Of a stretch of DNA of 64,000 nt, positions 21,324-32,717 are shown one piece after another. The notes under the pieces are model-generated. The model was not told the DNA's origin and ran no database searches. It saw only the letters and a list, made by a program, of their open reading frames with translations. Each line of letters starts with the position of its first letter. Positions within the stretch are counted from its first letter, which is position 1. Source of the DNA: Steinernema hermaphroditum (Eukaryota > Nematoda > Chromadorea > Rhabditida > Steinernematidae). Made by a program: the position numbers and the translations under genes. Where the stretch lies: the NCBI GenBank assembly GCA_030435675.1, contig CM059621.1, forward strand, positions 1,426,001 to 1,490,000, written 5' to 3'.

Positions 21324-21919
21324 CGACACAACAGCCGCGACACAACAGCCGCGACACAACAGCCGCGACACAACAGCCGCGACACAACAGCCGCGACACA
21401 ACAGCCTGCGACACAACAGCCGCCGACACAACAGCCGCAACCAGTGATGACAAATGACGACATGTTGTCATTTGTTGCTTTACGTTGCCATTTGTTGTTT
21501 TACATTGCTATTTGCTGCTTTTTTCGTGCTTATCGGCATTTAATGTTGCGGGCGAGCGAAGCGAGCCCCGTATTCATTTTGCATGTGGCGTAAGATCCTG
21601 GCTCGGCTTAGGCTCCGGCTTAGGACTATGCCTATTGATTTAAAGCGAGCCCGAAGGGCGAGCCCTGTTGACTTAACAGCTTCGCTGATATCCTAGGCAG
21701 TATCGGTCGCAACAAACGCAAGATGGGTGATGAATAGCTTTGCTGTTAACTGTTGCTATTATTTGTAGTTTTTGCTGCTATTAAAATTTGCCTGTTGGCA
21801 AATTTGACTCATGTCATCACTGGTTGCGGCTGTTGTGTCGGCGGCTGTTGTGTCGCAGGTTGTTGTGTCGCAGGCTGTTGTGTCGGCGGCTGTTGTGTCG
21901 GTGGCTGTTGTGTCGCGGC
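21324..21919. repeat. Inverted minisatellite CGACACAACAGCCG flanking a 360-bp spacer
   Basis: The left arm (21324-21451) is about eight tandem copies of CGACACAACAGCCG, ending CAACCAGTGATGAC. The right arm (21810-21919) is the reverse complement, starting GTCATCACTGGTTGCGGCTG and repeating GGCTGTTGTGTCG. The spacer contains the block CTCGGCTTAGGCTCCGGC...GCGAGCCCGAAGGGCGAG, which also lies (inverted) at 7165-7260. Cys-rich ORFs on the minus strand are translations of the repeat, not genes. Confidence 0.75.
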
Positions 21920-22051
21920 TCTTATTTTGAGGCTGTTTTGTCGTGGAGGCGTCAGTAATAACGTTTACTTCCTTAGCACAAGAATACAAATAAGCGTGAA
22001 CAATCTCATAGCTCCCCACTCAAAAACTCCGGGCATGAATGCAATGGTAAG

Positions 22052-22954
22052 CTAAGAGAAAGAGAAAGAGAAACTACGAAATATTGCTACTGACTTCTTT
22101 CGGTAGGGCTTAGTGACGATAATCGTGATTGTGGTGGAAACGAATGAATAGCAGGAAATGCTAATAGAGCAAAGTTGAAACACTTCTGTGGGTAGACTTC
22201 TATCGAAATAGCCTACTGTAGCGAAAGTTGTAACGACGGCAACTGTTGGGAGAACATCCAATACTACAACAGCTGTAATGAGAGAAAAGAAATTTCTTCT
22301 GACAGTCTTCACGAGCTTTATAGTTTGTCGAGATGCTGTTGAAGTGGGACTGTTCAGAAACCTCCCAATCCTCATTAGGAGATACAATATTGCGGTTGAA
22401 TAAAGAGACATATACACCATAGCAATGGCGATTATGGAAATCGACGAAGGTCTCAGGCTGAAGTCCATGCAAACACTATCCGAGAACAGGGCAGTCTGCG
22501 CCGGTGTTATAATAGTACCAGGTAGTATTGTGAAAGCGAATACCATCGGGACGGATCGCTTACGTTTGAAGAAATTAACCTTCTGCGGTGCGTGTATGAG
22601 AGCGACAGCGTAGTAGAGTACCACGAGCAGCAGTTGCCACTGTGCGAATAAGGTAAGGTTTTGTAGGGCCAGCAGAATGGTAACTAGACCGTCATCTAGG
22701 TATGTACTCGGAACACATACAAGAAGCTCGCGAACTTCAAGAACTGGTAGCCACAACACCGCATAGTTGATTGTCATAATCATATTGCACGCTGAGATCG
22801 CCAGCAAGAACCAGCGGTAAATGCTCATATGCGGCGGTGAGCAGCAAACGATCAAGTACAAAAAATAAGGTTGAAGTAAGAGATCTAATCCCGCCGCTAG
22901 GTGACAGGAGAGATTTACGAAGAATTGAGGAAGTGCGCTGCTATCATCATCCAT
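22052..22954 (-). CDS. Intronless seven-helix chemoreceptor, Srh/Str-like
   Basis: A single frame of about 300 aa starting MDDDSSALPQFFVNLS. Seven hydrophobic segments can be traced. The first is followed by SPPHMSIYRWFLLAIS (the position of the SP..M...K loop of Srh receptors) and the last by IIVTKPYRKKS. The family call is weaker than for the others because the TM3 motif is not typical. The C-terminus FSFSFS is encoded by a GAGAAA hexamer repeat (22059-22073). The start is chosen at the first ATG before TM1; a longer frame upstream uses no ATG. Confidence 0.7.
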   Translation of the reverse strand: MDDDSSALPQFFVNLSCHLAAGLDLLLQPYFLYLIVCCSPPHMSIYRWFLLAISACNMIMTINYAVLWLPVLEVRELLVCVPSTYLDDGLVTILLALQNLTLFAQWQLLLVVLYYAVALIHAPQKVNFFKRKRSVPMVFAFTILPGTIITPAQTALFSDSVCMDFSLRPSSISIIAIAMVYMSLYSTAILYLLMRIGRFLNSPTSTASRQTIKLVKTVRRNFFSLITAVVVLDVLPTVAVVTTFATVGYFDRSLPTEVFQLCSISISCYSFVSTTITIIVTKPYRKKSVAIFRSFSFSFS

Positions 22955-23357
22955 AATTAATGAACAGGAAGTTACGAGATTTCTCGTGATTAAAATCCAG
23001 ATTCGTAGTCGTGCGCCAAACAATAAAAACATTATTTTTGACAATAAACTGTTTCTAGGAAAAGCTATGTTATGCAATACAAAATGCGGGGCATTATAGC
23101 TTATTAGAAATAATATTATCTGTATGTATTATTGATCAAAGACAAATATCCTTTTGAACCACTTAAGCCAACAACACCGCTGGTGTCTTGCCGCCCGCAA
23201 GACTACTTGGCCCTTCGGAGCAAAAAGGAATGAAATAGCGCGTAGAAGCGTGCATAGCTGCATCAAATAAACCATTTCAATTATTTATTATAAGAACGCA
23301 TCTTGCATAGATCGGAGAAAGTTGTATATTTTATTAGACGTGTAGTCGCCGACATGC
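22955..23357. other. Intergenic, no gene recognised
   Basis: AT-rich region between the receptor start and the end of the astacin gene; nothing recognised. Confidence 0.45.
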
Positions 23358-25472
23358 TTATTGAGCTAAAGGGTGGCACTTGCTAAGTCTTGTTACAGTG
23401 GGGTACTTACCGATGCGGTAGGTCAAAGTGAAATCGGTGTAGAACCAGTAATTATAGGCCTGGACGACCAGACGGTTGTCACTGCTCTGTGCCATCCAGT
23501 AATAGCTGTCAGGACAGCAGATCCTAGTGATGTGTCGAACGTAAGCATATGTACATAACCGGTTATTACCTGTAGCCCTCGGGCTGTTTGTTAGAGTCCC
23601 ACTTGATGTCAACACCAGCAAAGTGGCAGTCGCTCGAGCAGAAGGTGTCATTTTGACCACTAGCTCCGACGGACTGGACGTAGAACTGAACGAACTTTCC
23701 AACAGGAGCCATAATATGCCAGGTGCAGTTTGCCTGAACGGGCGATTCAGCCCAGTTGCCGTTTCAGATCTTGTTAGTGACGGTCAAATCGGTCCAGGCG
23801 GTTGTGGCTGTTAACGAGCCTCCACACGATCCAACTACTCCATTTGCCGGCGCAATGCCCGAGCAGTCGTTCCCAGCGAAGCCACTGGGGCATTGGCAGA
23901 CGGTGCACTTGTTCGGATTCGGCATTCCGCCATTTTTGCACACGGTTCCCGACGAAGAGCAGCGATCTAGATGCACGTCACAATTTAAAGGAAGTGAAGA
24001 GACTACCGTAACACTTGTAGAGGTCGTTGATCAGAACGATATCAGTAAAGACGGGCATGCGACTAGAACCCATGGAATACTGGGCCAACATGTCGAAGGC
24101 CTGCATCACCGGAACGGTTGGGTCGATAGCAAAGCCCCTGCAATACGTTTATCTTGATGCCTCTCTCTTCCTATGAACATACTCAGGATCGTAGTGCATA
24201 ATGCTGCGGTAATCATAGCGCATTCCGAAGTTGTTGTTCGTGCTGGAGGTTACCTCGTCATAGTTGAAGACATTATCTGGCTAAATTGCAATTTTTGCAC
24301 TCGGAGTTGCAGCACAGTCATACCTCGACGTTGCTAGTGTTCACTGAGATCCATTGATCGCGATCATAACGCGATTGCGCATGATACATGCCGATCGAAT
24401 GACCAATTTCATGAGCGGCAATTCCGGGCTGCAATTATATGGCAATAGTATCTCCTTTTCTTTCATACCGGGTCACATCCGTCTCCCAGCGAAATGTCTT
24501 GAGTAACAGTGGAAGTGTCGGTGATTCTTCCGATTGGCGAGTAACATCCACTTCCGTTGAAAAATCGAACAACTGGTCTGATTGTGGTAGCGCTGGGACC
24601 GCTGACTTGAGTGAATTTCAGGCAGGTGTTGGCCTGCCAGAAAGCGATTGCCGTTTGGACGGCGGGTATGCGGGAAGTGGCTTAAAAAAAGACCTCGACT
24701 ACGTTATGTCACACTGCCTGCAAATTGTCTAGTCTACCAAACTACAGCGTTCTGATTTCCCGCAGAGATCCCCGAAAACATACGGAAAGCTGCATCAAAA
24801 AAGTACGGAATTCCCTGGGTCCAAGTGTCCGTGGGGTACATTGAGTCCATAAATGTTTGACGCTTTCCTCTCGTAGCTGCAGTTGCTTGTGGATTCTGTA
24901 ATCCGAAAATTTCTTTCAGTTGCTGCCTATAATCGTAGAAAACGTAGAAAACAGGGCGGCCATTGTTCGTACTCAGATGCTTCCTGGTCACCGTCCAAGA
25001 ACACTTCATGAAGGCCAAGTGGGATGTTGATTTCGGCGATTGTTTTGTGTTGACGGGGCTTTTTCGTGAATACATGTTCAGCAGGAGCACCAGGTACCCG
25101 ATTCTTCTAAAAACGCGGAATTGAACGTCACTGTGGTTGGTTCACCTTCTGGTTCTCTCTGGCCAGCAGGAACTTCTCCCTATTCTGGTCGAGTCTGTCT
25201 TTGACTGCAGCGCCCACAGTACCCTTGTTGGCCTTGAGAAAGTCGGCGCGTTTTTGGTAGTGGTCAGGCGCTTTGCCGTTCAGTTTGTTGTAGTTCTCGT
25301 TGGTCTAAGTAGAGAATTTGTTTGGATTAATATAAAAGGAAAAATAAGTTACCTTTGCGAGCAAAGCAGCACCCCGTAACGGTGTGCCGCTTGTGTCAGT
25401 AGATGCAGGTGCTGAACTTGCAAACGCAACGAGAACGACGAGGAGAGCGAAAATAGCAAACATTGAAGCCAT
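23358..25472 (-). CDS. Astacin metalloprotease with EGF and CUB domains, copy A
   Basis: About ten exons. Signal peptide [20 protein letters not shown]; propeptide with repeated charged helices and a switch-like FLDGD motif; basic cleavage site RGKR before [16 protein letters not shown]; catalytic domain with the zinc site [11 protein letters not shown] (about 24380-24412) and Met-turn SIMHY; then an EGF-like module ([20 protein letters not shown]) and a CUB domain ending in [12 protein letters not shown] and [10 protein letters not shown]. Astacins are secreted zinc endopeptidases used in moulting, digestion or tissue entry. A last 45-bp GTAAG...TTTAG intron is a multiple of three with no stop, so both spliced and unspliced ends are open. 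Stands alone, 20 kb from the tandem copies. Confidence 0.85.
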
Positions 25473-26449
25473 TGTTGGGAAATCCAGATCTGCTCGCTTT
25501 TATAACACTAATGCCGAGCATTAATGATATGCAGAACCGATGACACGTCAATTGTTGTTGTTTAGGGATAGGCACAGGTGGCCGTGCGCTCTAAATGCAT
25601 GCAAAATGAGCATGTTGTTTTGGTTATCTGGATTGTACTTTATGCGTCATTGCCCCGGAGACGTGGTAAAGACGCGGAAACGCGCATTGTGTCGGGTATT
25701 CACAAGTCTCTGTGAACCATGTTTGAATCTTTACAAGGGTTTTTTGTGTCATCATGCACACAGGACACCATCTTTGTTAAAATTGCTACGGGGCTTGTTT
25801 TCTAAGTTTAACAGTTTTATATGAACAACTCGTAGCTATTATTACCACGTGTCACGTCTACAGGTAATAAGGTAATAGTGCAATAAAAATTGTACTACAT
25901 TGTAAAAAACACCGAAATTTAAGACCTTTGTTCTGCCCTATTCAACATATAAGCTGGTTGTAGTGTGTGCGTGTACACCGACAACGACAACCTTGCATCA
26001 TTATTAACAACACGGAGCGGCACCGGTAAGATCGTGTCCGCGAATTTTGTGTCCATGAACTACAGCATGACAACATCCAACGGTGGCCAGTGAGTACAGC
26101 GCGTGAAGGAGGTCACTATGAAGTCGAACCTACTGCTTGAATTTTTCGGCAACAGCGGCCCTGTCCGCAACTGGATCTCCAAACACTTCCGGAAGTACCT
26201 CGTGCTCGTCTTTAGGCGAACCCATCTCTAACTAACTCGAGACTTATCGATTTCACTTTGAATGCCTGATCTGTTTCGGGTCTTGCCTTTCACTGGCTTT
26301 CAAACAGCACTCTATCTTAGGATGTAACAGAAATCCGTGCCTTTATTCCTCGTGAGCTAAAGTTTGGTCACGTTTTGGTCTTTTCGTGACGTATAACAGG
26401 GTTACTCACCATTAGCGAGGAACTGGATGGAAGAATGCTACATAGCAAT
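25473..26449. other. Intergenic, no gene recognised
   Basis: No domain-bearing frame. A GC-richer stretch at 26020-26220 may be an old repeat, but I could not align it with confidence. Confidence 0.45.
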
Positions 26450-27412
26450 TTACTTCTTCGCAAAACATCTAATCACATTACATCTCCGAATGAAGCACAA
26501 TATGATTTTCCTGGTTGTCATGTAGTACGGCTTAAAAGTAACAATATAAACAACGGAACAGACAGTCCCATGATTGGTGAGAACGACAATGCAGATGATT
26601 GTAATTTCACGGCCATAACAAATATATGGGAAAATATCACACAGGAGACAAAGCATTAGTGGCAAGCAGCCGAATAACGAATGAATACCTGCGTTGACAA
26701 GGAGATAACATTGAAATTTACGGTTTACCTTTAGTGTGTTTTGTCTCAAGGTAGACCTAATCTTATGAAGATGTCGGGTAAGAGCAACAGAAAACACAAC
26801 TATCACGATCTTCGTTGATGCTACTCCAAGAAGAAAACTGACTGTCATTAAATATTTTCGCCACCCAGAAGGCCAAAAACAGAAAGTTCTGCCTTGAAAT
26901 AGAGGAACGTTCTCTCCTGGATAAGCATCTGTACTTGTCACGTATTCTGAATAAAATAGTAGTCCAATGCAGCTAAGTGAAATGTGGACGCTTGCCCATA
27001 TGGCAATCCAGCACCGGGGCCTTACTCGCTTACCGAAGTCCGGAAAAGCAAAAGCGCAATAGCGATAAGGAAAGGCGAAGGAAATTGCCATAGCAGAATT
27101 GAAGATACAAACAAAGATGGCAGCGAATAACATGTGGTAAACGTACTCATGATGAGTCATCATGCCAATCGGGCCATCAGCACGAAAACACTCCTGCGGA
27201 AATAAGGGATAGATGTGAAGAAGAGAGGCGAACACATTTCCAAGAAGGCTCCATCCCATGCCATTTAGAAGAAAGTATGGCAGGGTGCCCATGTTTTTTG
27301 GTGAATGCCGGAAGATTACATACATTGAAAGGATCTTTAAAGGGAAGTTAACAACAGAAGAAATGTCGAGAGCTCGGTTGAAGACCAGATCGAGTGTAAG
27401 CGATGGTGACAT
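26450..27412 (-). CDS. Intronless Srh-like (Str superfamily) chemoreceptor, paralogue of 2915-3856
   Basis: A single frame of 320 aa starting MSPSLTLDLVFNRALD; an in-frame ATG 42 bp upstream is less likely. It shares with the gene at 2915 the FPLKILSMYVIFRHSPKNM TM1 region, FRADGPI, FAFPYRY after TM3, KVNRKFQCYLLVN before TM6 and NHGTVCSVVYIVTFKPYY at the end. Both lack introns, so the intronless state predates their duplication. Predicted plasma-membrane chemosensory receptor; ligand unknown. No damage seen. Confidence 0.85.
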   Translation of the reverse strand: MSPSLTLDLVFNRALDISSVVNFPLKILSMYVIFRHSPKNMGTLPYFLLNGMGWSLLGNVFASLLHIYPLFPQECFRADGPIGMMTHHEYVYHMLFAAIFVCIFNSAMAISFAFPYRYCAFAFPDFGKRVRPRCWIAIWASVHISLSCIGLLFYSEYVTSTDAYPGENVPLFQGRTFCFWPSGWRKYLMTVSFLLGVASTKIVIVVFSVALTRHLHKIRSTLRQNTLKVNRKFQCYLLVNAGIHSLFGCLPLMLCLLCDIFPYICYGREITIICIVVLTNHGTVCSVVYIVTFKPYYMTTRKIILCFIRRCNVIRCFAKK

Positions 27413-28149
27413 TGGAACTGAAAATAATCGATGTCTATACTTATTGACATTCATTATTATGAGTTCAATTTCCTAGAATTGCGTTCTCGTAATACCGCCT
27501 CCAATCGACTTTCTGCACTCTGTTAATGCGATCAATTATCGCTAAAAATGTGTTTGACCGAAGAAAATGACAAAGTAGTCTGCAAAAACAGACGCCGGTA
27601 TTTAGCATGCAGTAGGCGTTGAAATATTTATGATTTTTTGTTGTGCCAGACGCACCACAAGGAGCAGTACTTTTAGAGGTTCTCTCTTTGATCTCGTGAA
27701 GTGCATATCGCACAATAGACCATCAACGTTGCTCCGATCCAGTCTCTTTTGAACTTAAACTTTTACCGAGTTTACTGTTCTTAAGCAAATTAATAGATAA
27801 ATTGCACCTTGAGTATAATAAACGTAGTTATGCGCAATTTGGCGTCCTTTAAACACTAACAGCCAGGCACACAGGAATGGCGAGATGATATTCACAGAAG
27901 CGCGGGAACGTGCGCGTGGCACAACTAAACTAGAACAAATGTTCTGTTTTTCGCCATCTCGAGGTGCCAGAAAACTAACAAAATTCACATTTTTATATCA
28001 TCGGCCATTTCCCATGCACCAAACAAGGAGTGTGCAATTAGATCGCCTACGTGTTTACCCATTTACTCTTAATTCTATGGCATTCGCCATGCAAGAAATC
28101 GCATAAAGCACAAAGAAAAACCGTAGATCATCGTTGTCGCTGCTTCTCT
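27413..28149. other. Intergenic, no gene recognised
   Basis: Upstream region of the receptor. Frames at 27465-27713 and 27755-27988 have no recognisable feature. Confidence 0.45.
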
Positions 28150-28615
28150 TCTTTCTTCGGCGCAGTGTATGACATTGGAATTGACGGCGGCGGAGTTGGT
28201 CCCATCAGTGTGCGCGGGTTTTGAAGCAACGACGAAGCTTTATCTGGAAGTAGGGCTCAGCGAGCGAAGTGGAATCCCATTGCGGCTGGCGGCGCAGACT
28301 TCAGATTTGGAGCGATTCTTGGGGTTGAATGGGCGGCGGTCGGGCGGTGCTGATGGTCGGGCGGTGCTGACGGTCTTCTTGGCGACATATAATGCTTACA
28401 TTCCACGCCAGCCACGACGGATTGGAACGGGGTGATCACTGTATCAACAACGACGGCCGAACACGACCGCTCACTCAACACAGTCGGCTCAGACAGCCTG
28501 AGAGAGAGCAAGTAGACGCGTAGGGGTTTTTCATTTGTACCCTAGTGATCAGTCGGTGATCAGTCGACCCGACTGATCACTAGGATACAAATGAAAAACC
28601 CCTACGCGTTTACGT
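28100..28615 (-). repeat. Diverged family A retroposon ending in a 95-bp hairpin
   Basis: On the minus strand the blocks follow the order of family A (5' CATTTGTACCCTAGTGATCAG, then the CGGTCGTGTTCGGCCGTC block, then TTCAAAACCCGCGCACACTG and a decayed tail near 28100). The 5' end is doubled head to head: arms 28516-28556 and 28569-28609 are 41-bp inverted repeats with one mismatch around a short loop. Confidence 0.6.
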
Positions 28616-29020
28616 AGTGCGAAATTAAATAGTGTTCATTTTGTATAAATAATTTTAAATAATAAAAGAGATAAATAATAAAATTATATAGTGTGCTTTG
28701 AGAGATTGTGGTTCTGCGTTCTCTCCGCAAATGAGTGGTGTCCCAGTGCACAACTATCAGCTTCTACGCCCCCTCCGAAAACAAAAACCGGACGATGTAC
28801 AAAAATGCAAAAAGTTTGTTTATTCAAGTACAGCGAGAAAATAAGGTAAGCCGTAATACAACTAAGCATTTCATCAAATTCAAGAAAAGAAAATACGCAA
28901 CCCAACGGCATCCCTTTTTGAACGAGTCTCGTATACGGTAAAAATACACAACTGACGGGGCATACATATGTATATGGATACACCTTTTGACACTCAAGAG
29001 AATCCACTGAGCCAATAATA
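28616..29020. other. Intergenic, no gene recognised
   Basis: AT-rich; 3' flank of the Srx gene. Nothing recognised. Confidence 0.4.
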
Positions 29021-30228
29021 TTAAATTTCGGTTCTGCTTTTCTGCGATGGTGAGGTTTTTGGATGATGCGGTAGAATCTTCCCGTTTCCTGTATTTGTGG
29101 AATGTGTCTGCGTGCTCGGGCGACGGCGAAGATCGCGATTGAAGAGCAGGAAGACTAGCCTACAACAAACAGTCAGCTCGCTAGAAAAAAGACGCTAGAA
29201 AAAAGAGCGCACCCATCACAGCACTCTTCGCTGATCCAGGCCAATGTGGTCGCGCAGAAATGGGCCCATTTGTTCGAAGCCAAAAACGGTGAAATCCAGA
29301 AATACACAATGAGTTCAGTTGCGGTGGCGATTCCTTGTACAAGAGCCTGGGAAACGTTATTTCTATTGCAATGTGTCATAGGGGAACGCTTACTTGAAAA
29401 AAGAATTTGATGTCCTTAGATTTCGTATGTAGAATAGTGCTCTGAATTTAGATTTAAATGGAATGAAAGTTCGGAGGGAAAGCTACCTTTTGAAGACGAT
29501 GGATTCTGAAGAATGTGCAAAAATCCACAATGCCGATGATACTGACGACGGTGATGCTCATCCAAAAGTCGGCGTAGTACCAGACGTACTTCAAGCAACT
29601 GGTTGGGGCGAACAAGAAGGTGAACTCTTCTGGGTGGTACTGCAGGGCGCATTGGGCTAAATTCCCTTCATTAATGGGGAACTTGCAGTTAGTCTTACGT
29701 AGAAAGTAGGGGATTCCTTGTAGAAATGAGATTACCCATACGAGCGTAATAAGTATATATGTGAACTTCAGGGAGAATATGCTTTCATATCTCAAAGGGA
29801 AGTAGACATTGACACATCGGTTCACCGAGGTCACCAAATGGGAGAGCATAGACGCGTTCCAGAACATGATCAGCATTTGACCAGTACGCTTTCCCAAGTA
29901 GGTCGCATGGAAATCCGAGTCTCTAAGATTATGGTCAGATTTGATATGTTATAACCACTTACATTATGGTAATTGGTCCCACAAGAAGTCCAAAAACTAC
30001 CGAGTTTCCCAGATTCGCCAGGATTTGAGATGCACAGATCACACCGAACGATTTTCCGAACACTTTGTAACAGCACACTGCGTAGAGAACATATCCGTTT
30101 ATGATGATTCCAGTGAAGCCAAACTAAAAGAATTTCAGGGATCGTAGGTGAATCTTTATCATAGGTGCTACCATGACGATTAAGAAGGCTGCCCGGAGCT
30201 GATCGGCAACAGGTGTAGGCTCCTCCAT
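29021..30228 (-). CDS. Srx-family chemoreceptor 1
   Basis: Six exons: 30172-30228, 29963-30123, 29487-29922, 29394-29441, 29213-29346 and 29021-29159. Together they give 324 aa in one frame. Srx marks are VFGKSFGVICASQILANLGN (TM2), MLIMFWNASMLSHLVTSVNR then CVNVYFPLRYESIFS (end of TM3), a cysteine pair in the second extracellular loop, the KSKDIKFFFQ exon before TM6, and ISEECCDGL then FLLFNRDLRRR after TM7. Srx receptors are nematode chemosensory GPCRs; ligand unknown. A nearly identical gene lies at 62834 to the right edge. All exons are open with GT-AG sites. Confidence 0.88.
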
Positions 30229-31030
30229 ATCAGAAGCTTACTCTGGGATTGAAAGGCTTAGATCCTACTTATGTACAACTTCGAAGAGGCGTTCTCTTTC
30301 GTAAGAAAGGTGAAAACAAAGAGAGCGAAAATCCTTCTTTGTCCTCAGCATGTGAAAAACAACTTGACTAAGCTCCAGATGTTTCAAAGAATATAAAAGC
30401 GGCGCCATCCATTTCAATATAGGTGAAAAGTCTCAAAGATGATACAGAGTTTCCGTTGACGCACGATACCCAGAAAACTGCTTTTAACCGTCAAAAGAAG
30501 TTTTCACTCCGAGCCTTGAATATTCGCCGTGCGTCAGGCTTCCGATCTGTCGGAAAAGTCGTCTAGACTGTGATTGCGTATGCGTATAGAATACTCATCG
30601 TTGCCGGGTTGCTCTGCAAAGTATACCCTCAAAACTCTGCTCTACCCTCTACGACATAGGCTCTTATTTACATCTTTGTTGAACTATACCCATTAAGGAT
30701 GTTTTTCCATTGAACAACCAGCATTTTTGCTGGTGTTCTGTTATTTCTATTTGCAATTCTGATGTTCACATTTACCGATGAAGCCACTGAACGTTTTTGT
30801 CACCAACGGCGCAAAAGACAAAGTAGCCTTGCAGTATGTAAGTCGATGCTTGTAATTTTGGTAGTATTCAACCCATCGAATGGGTCGCCCAGTCGACCGA
30901 GAGTTGTAGTTGCACAAAACCAGGCCCCAATCTGTCTATAACCGTCTGTGGGTCGCACTATAGCCTTGTGGATAGAAAGACACCAGTAGACAGCTGGCGG
31001 AAAGCGGCCTATTCGACTGGATGGAAACAC
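30229..31030. other. Intergenic, no intact gene
   Basis: Upstream of Srx 1. A minus-strand frame at 30800-31030 has a WFCATTTLGRLGDPFDG stretch that faintly recalls an Srx TM7 exon, but the match is too weak to call. Confidence 0.4.
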
Positions 31031-31170
31031 CGTAGCCTTCAGGACCGGTCACATTAACGTAGACTAAACGAAGACCAACAGTCATGTATTTTCGGTGTTC
31101 AGGCAAGTCACAGGTCTACCACCATTTTTAGGACTATTTGTCGGAGCTGCTGGCTAATTTTTATCGATTG
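31031..31170 (+). pseudogene. Inverted partial copy of an Srx gene
   Basis: On the plus strand, the end of an exon (SGPVTLT, donor GTAGAC), a 50-bp intron and the start of the next exon (FRQVTGLPPFLGLFVGAAG, then TAA) repeat the minus-strand sequence at about 32335-32460 in the neighbouring Srx gene, intron included. It is therefore a DNA-level inverted duplication, not a retrocopy. The copy stops in frame and has no other exons. Confidence 0.75.
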
Positions 31171-31466
31171 GCTCTCTTATTGTCGGTTTTTTTCAGACGG
31201 ACTCAAGTGCAGCGCGATATGAGAAATGCGTGATCTACTAGACCCAGGGGTACAGTGCCAGAAAACCGGTCGTTTTTGAGCTGCCTTTATGGCTCTTTGC
31301 GAACGTATTTGATTTGTAATCGGTTGGGGTCGGTTCAGTCCTCAACTCGTTATTTTGTCTGCTGCCTGAAACCGTCCGTTCCTCGAGTAACCAGACGCGA
31401 TTTCTCCCGTACATACGGAAAAACATGCACACGGACCTGCTTGTTTGTTAGCAGGTTTTAAATACT

Positions 31467-32717
31467 TTACAATTGGCTACTTCTAGCACCAGCGAGACCA
31501 ATTGTGGTGGATGGAGCTATGGCGCTAATAGCAACAGGTATTACATTCTGTTTTTTTATCATCTTCAGGATGTGCTTTCGTGCTTCCGGATTAAAGAGGA
31601 TCAGGGCCGTTCTGAAACGACGACACCTCAGTTGGAGCATAAGACGAAGATTGAACTAACGAATTGATAAGATCGGTGAAACGGGTGAGTGAAAACGATA
31701 TAATTCGGAATAGAGCCTTGTCCTCAAGTAGTGAATTGTCTCCTAGGCTCAACAGGGCGATGTCGATGAACATGGGAATGTTTTGGAAGGCACTCTAAGT
31801 TGGTCATGACGAACATTGTCACTGATTTCAAGTGGTACCTGAGCAAAAAATCTGACATTGCGTTGGAACATCTTGTCGTTGTCCAGGTTTCTGACTTTCT
31901 ACAAGCACCTATTCATCCATTAGTCAGGAACCATCGTACCCGTAGTTTTAAGATCTTAACAAAAGTGCATAAATCCACAACGATTGCTCCTGTGCAAAAG
32001 CTGATCCAGCACAAATAATTGAAAACGGTTCCGACGTTGAAGGAAGGCTGTCGGCCATCTTCACATCCAATGACAACGTAGCCATAGTGCTTAGCACTGA
32101 AGCCAAGCATGTTGCAGGGAAGAACTAAAATTCATTGATGGAGTTACTCTTATGGATTACGGTACCGTAGTAAGATACATCGAGTATCACCATTGCCATT
32201 GCTAAAGCGGCAACCATCTTTTTACACTTGCTAATGGAGAACAGCGTCTGATACTGGAAAATATGGCAGACAGCAGTGAATCGATTGAAAGAAAGAAGTA
32301 CATGAAGGGAACATGACATTGCGGATAAAAAGTAGCCAGCAGCTCCGACAAATAGTCCTAAAAATGGTGGTAGACCTGTGACTTGCCTGAAAACCAAAAA
32401 TACATGACTGTTGGTCTTCGTTTAGCTTACGTGAGTGTGACCGGTCCTGAATAGCTTATGTGCAGAAGACTGCTCAACATTTCGATTGTGGTTCGAGTGG
32501 CACATAGGAATCCGAATGCATTGTGAAAAATGGTGATCTTTTTTAATATGTAGAGGTTGCTGGCACCGAAAAGAAGTTGAAGATAACATACCTAAAAGAT
32601 GATTCGCACACGGTGCCAGATGAAATCAGTGACGATCGTCCATCCAATTAGTAGATCTTTTTTTGTTACATATCCTCTACCGAGGAGTTCAGAGGCGAAG
32701 GCATGGGTCCCGTTCAT
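31467..32717 (-). CDS. Srx-family chemoreceptor 3 (divergent)
   Basis: Seven inferred exons join in frame: MNGTHAFASELLGRGYVTKK... (from 32717), NLYILKKITIFHNAFGFLCA, FRQVTGLPPFLGLFVGAAGY with LSFNRFTAVCHIFQYQTLFS, a LPCNMLGFSAKHYGYVVIGC extracellular loop, KVRNLDNDKMFQRNVRFFAQ, the TM6-7 exon (FQNIPMFIDIALLSL...TRFTDLINS) and LILFNPEARKHILKM ending at 31467. This order and these exon junctions match the Srx gene at 29021. The first exon and exact start are uncertain. Every exon is open with GT-AG ends, so it may be functional although divergent. Confidence 0.68.

Noticed and set aside
21143..21471. Cys-rich ORFs with repeated GCCVAGCCVA-type motifs
   Set aside because: They are translations of the CGACACAACAGCCG minisatellite on the opposite strand, with no signal peptide or start context. 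The inverted copy gives the same pattern at 21753-22055.
23756..24157. 133-codon plus-strand ORF
   Set aside because: Shadow of the astacin A EGF exon on the opposite strand.
30800..31030. Minus-strand ORF with WFCATTTLGRLGDPFDG as an Srx TM7 exon
   Set aside because: Only a loose resemblance over a few residues; flanking residues do not align and no neighbouring exon was found.
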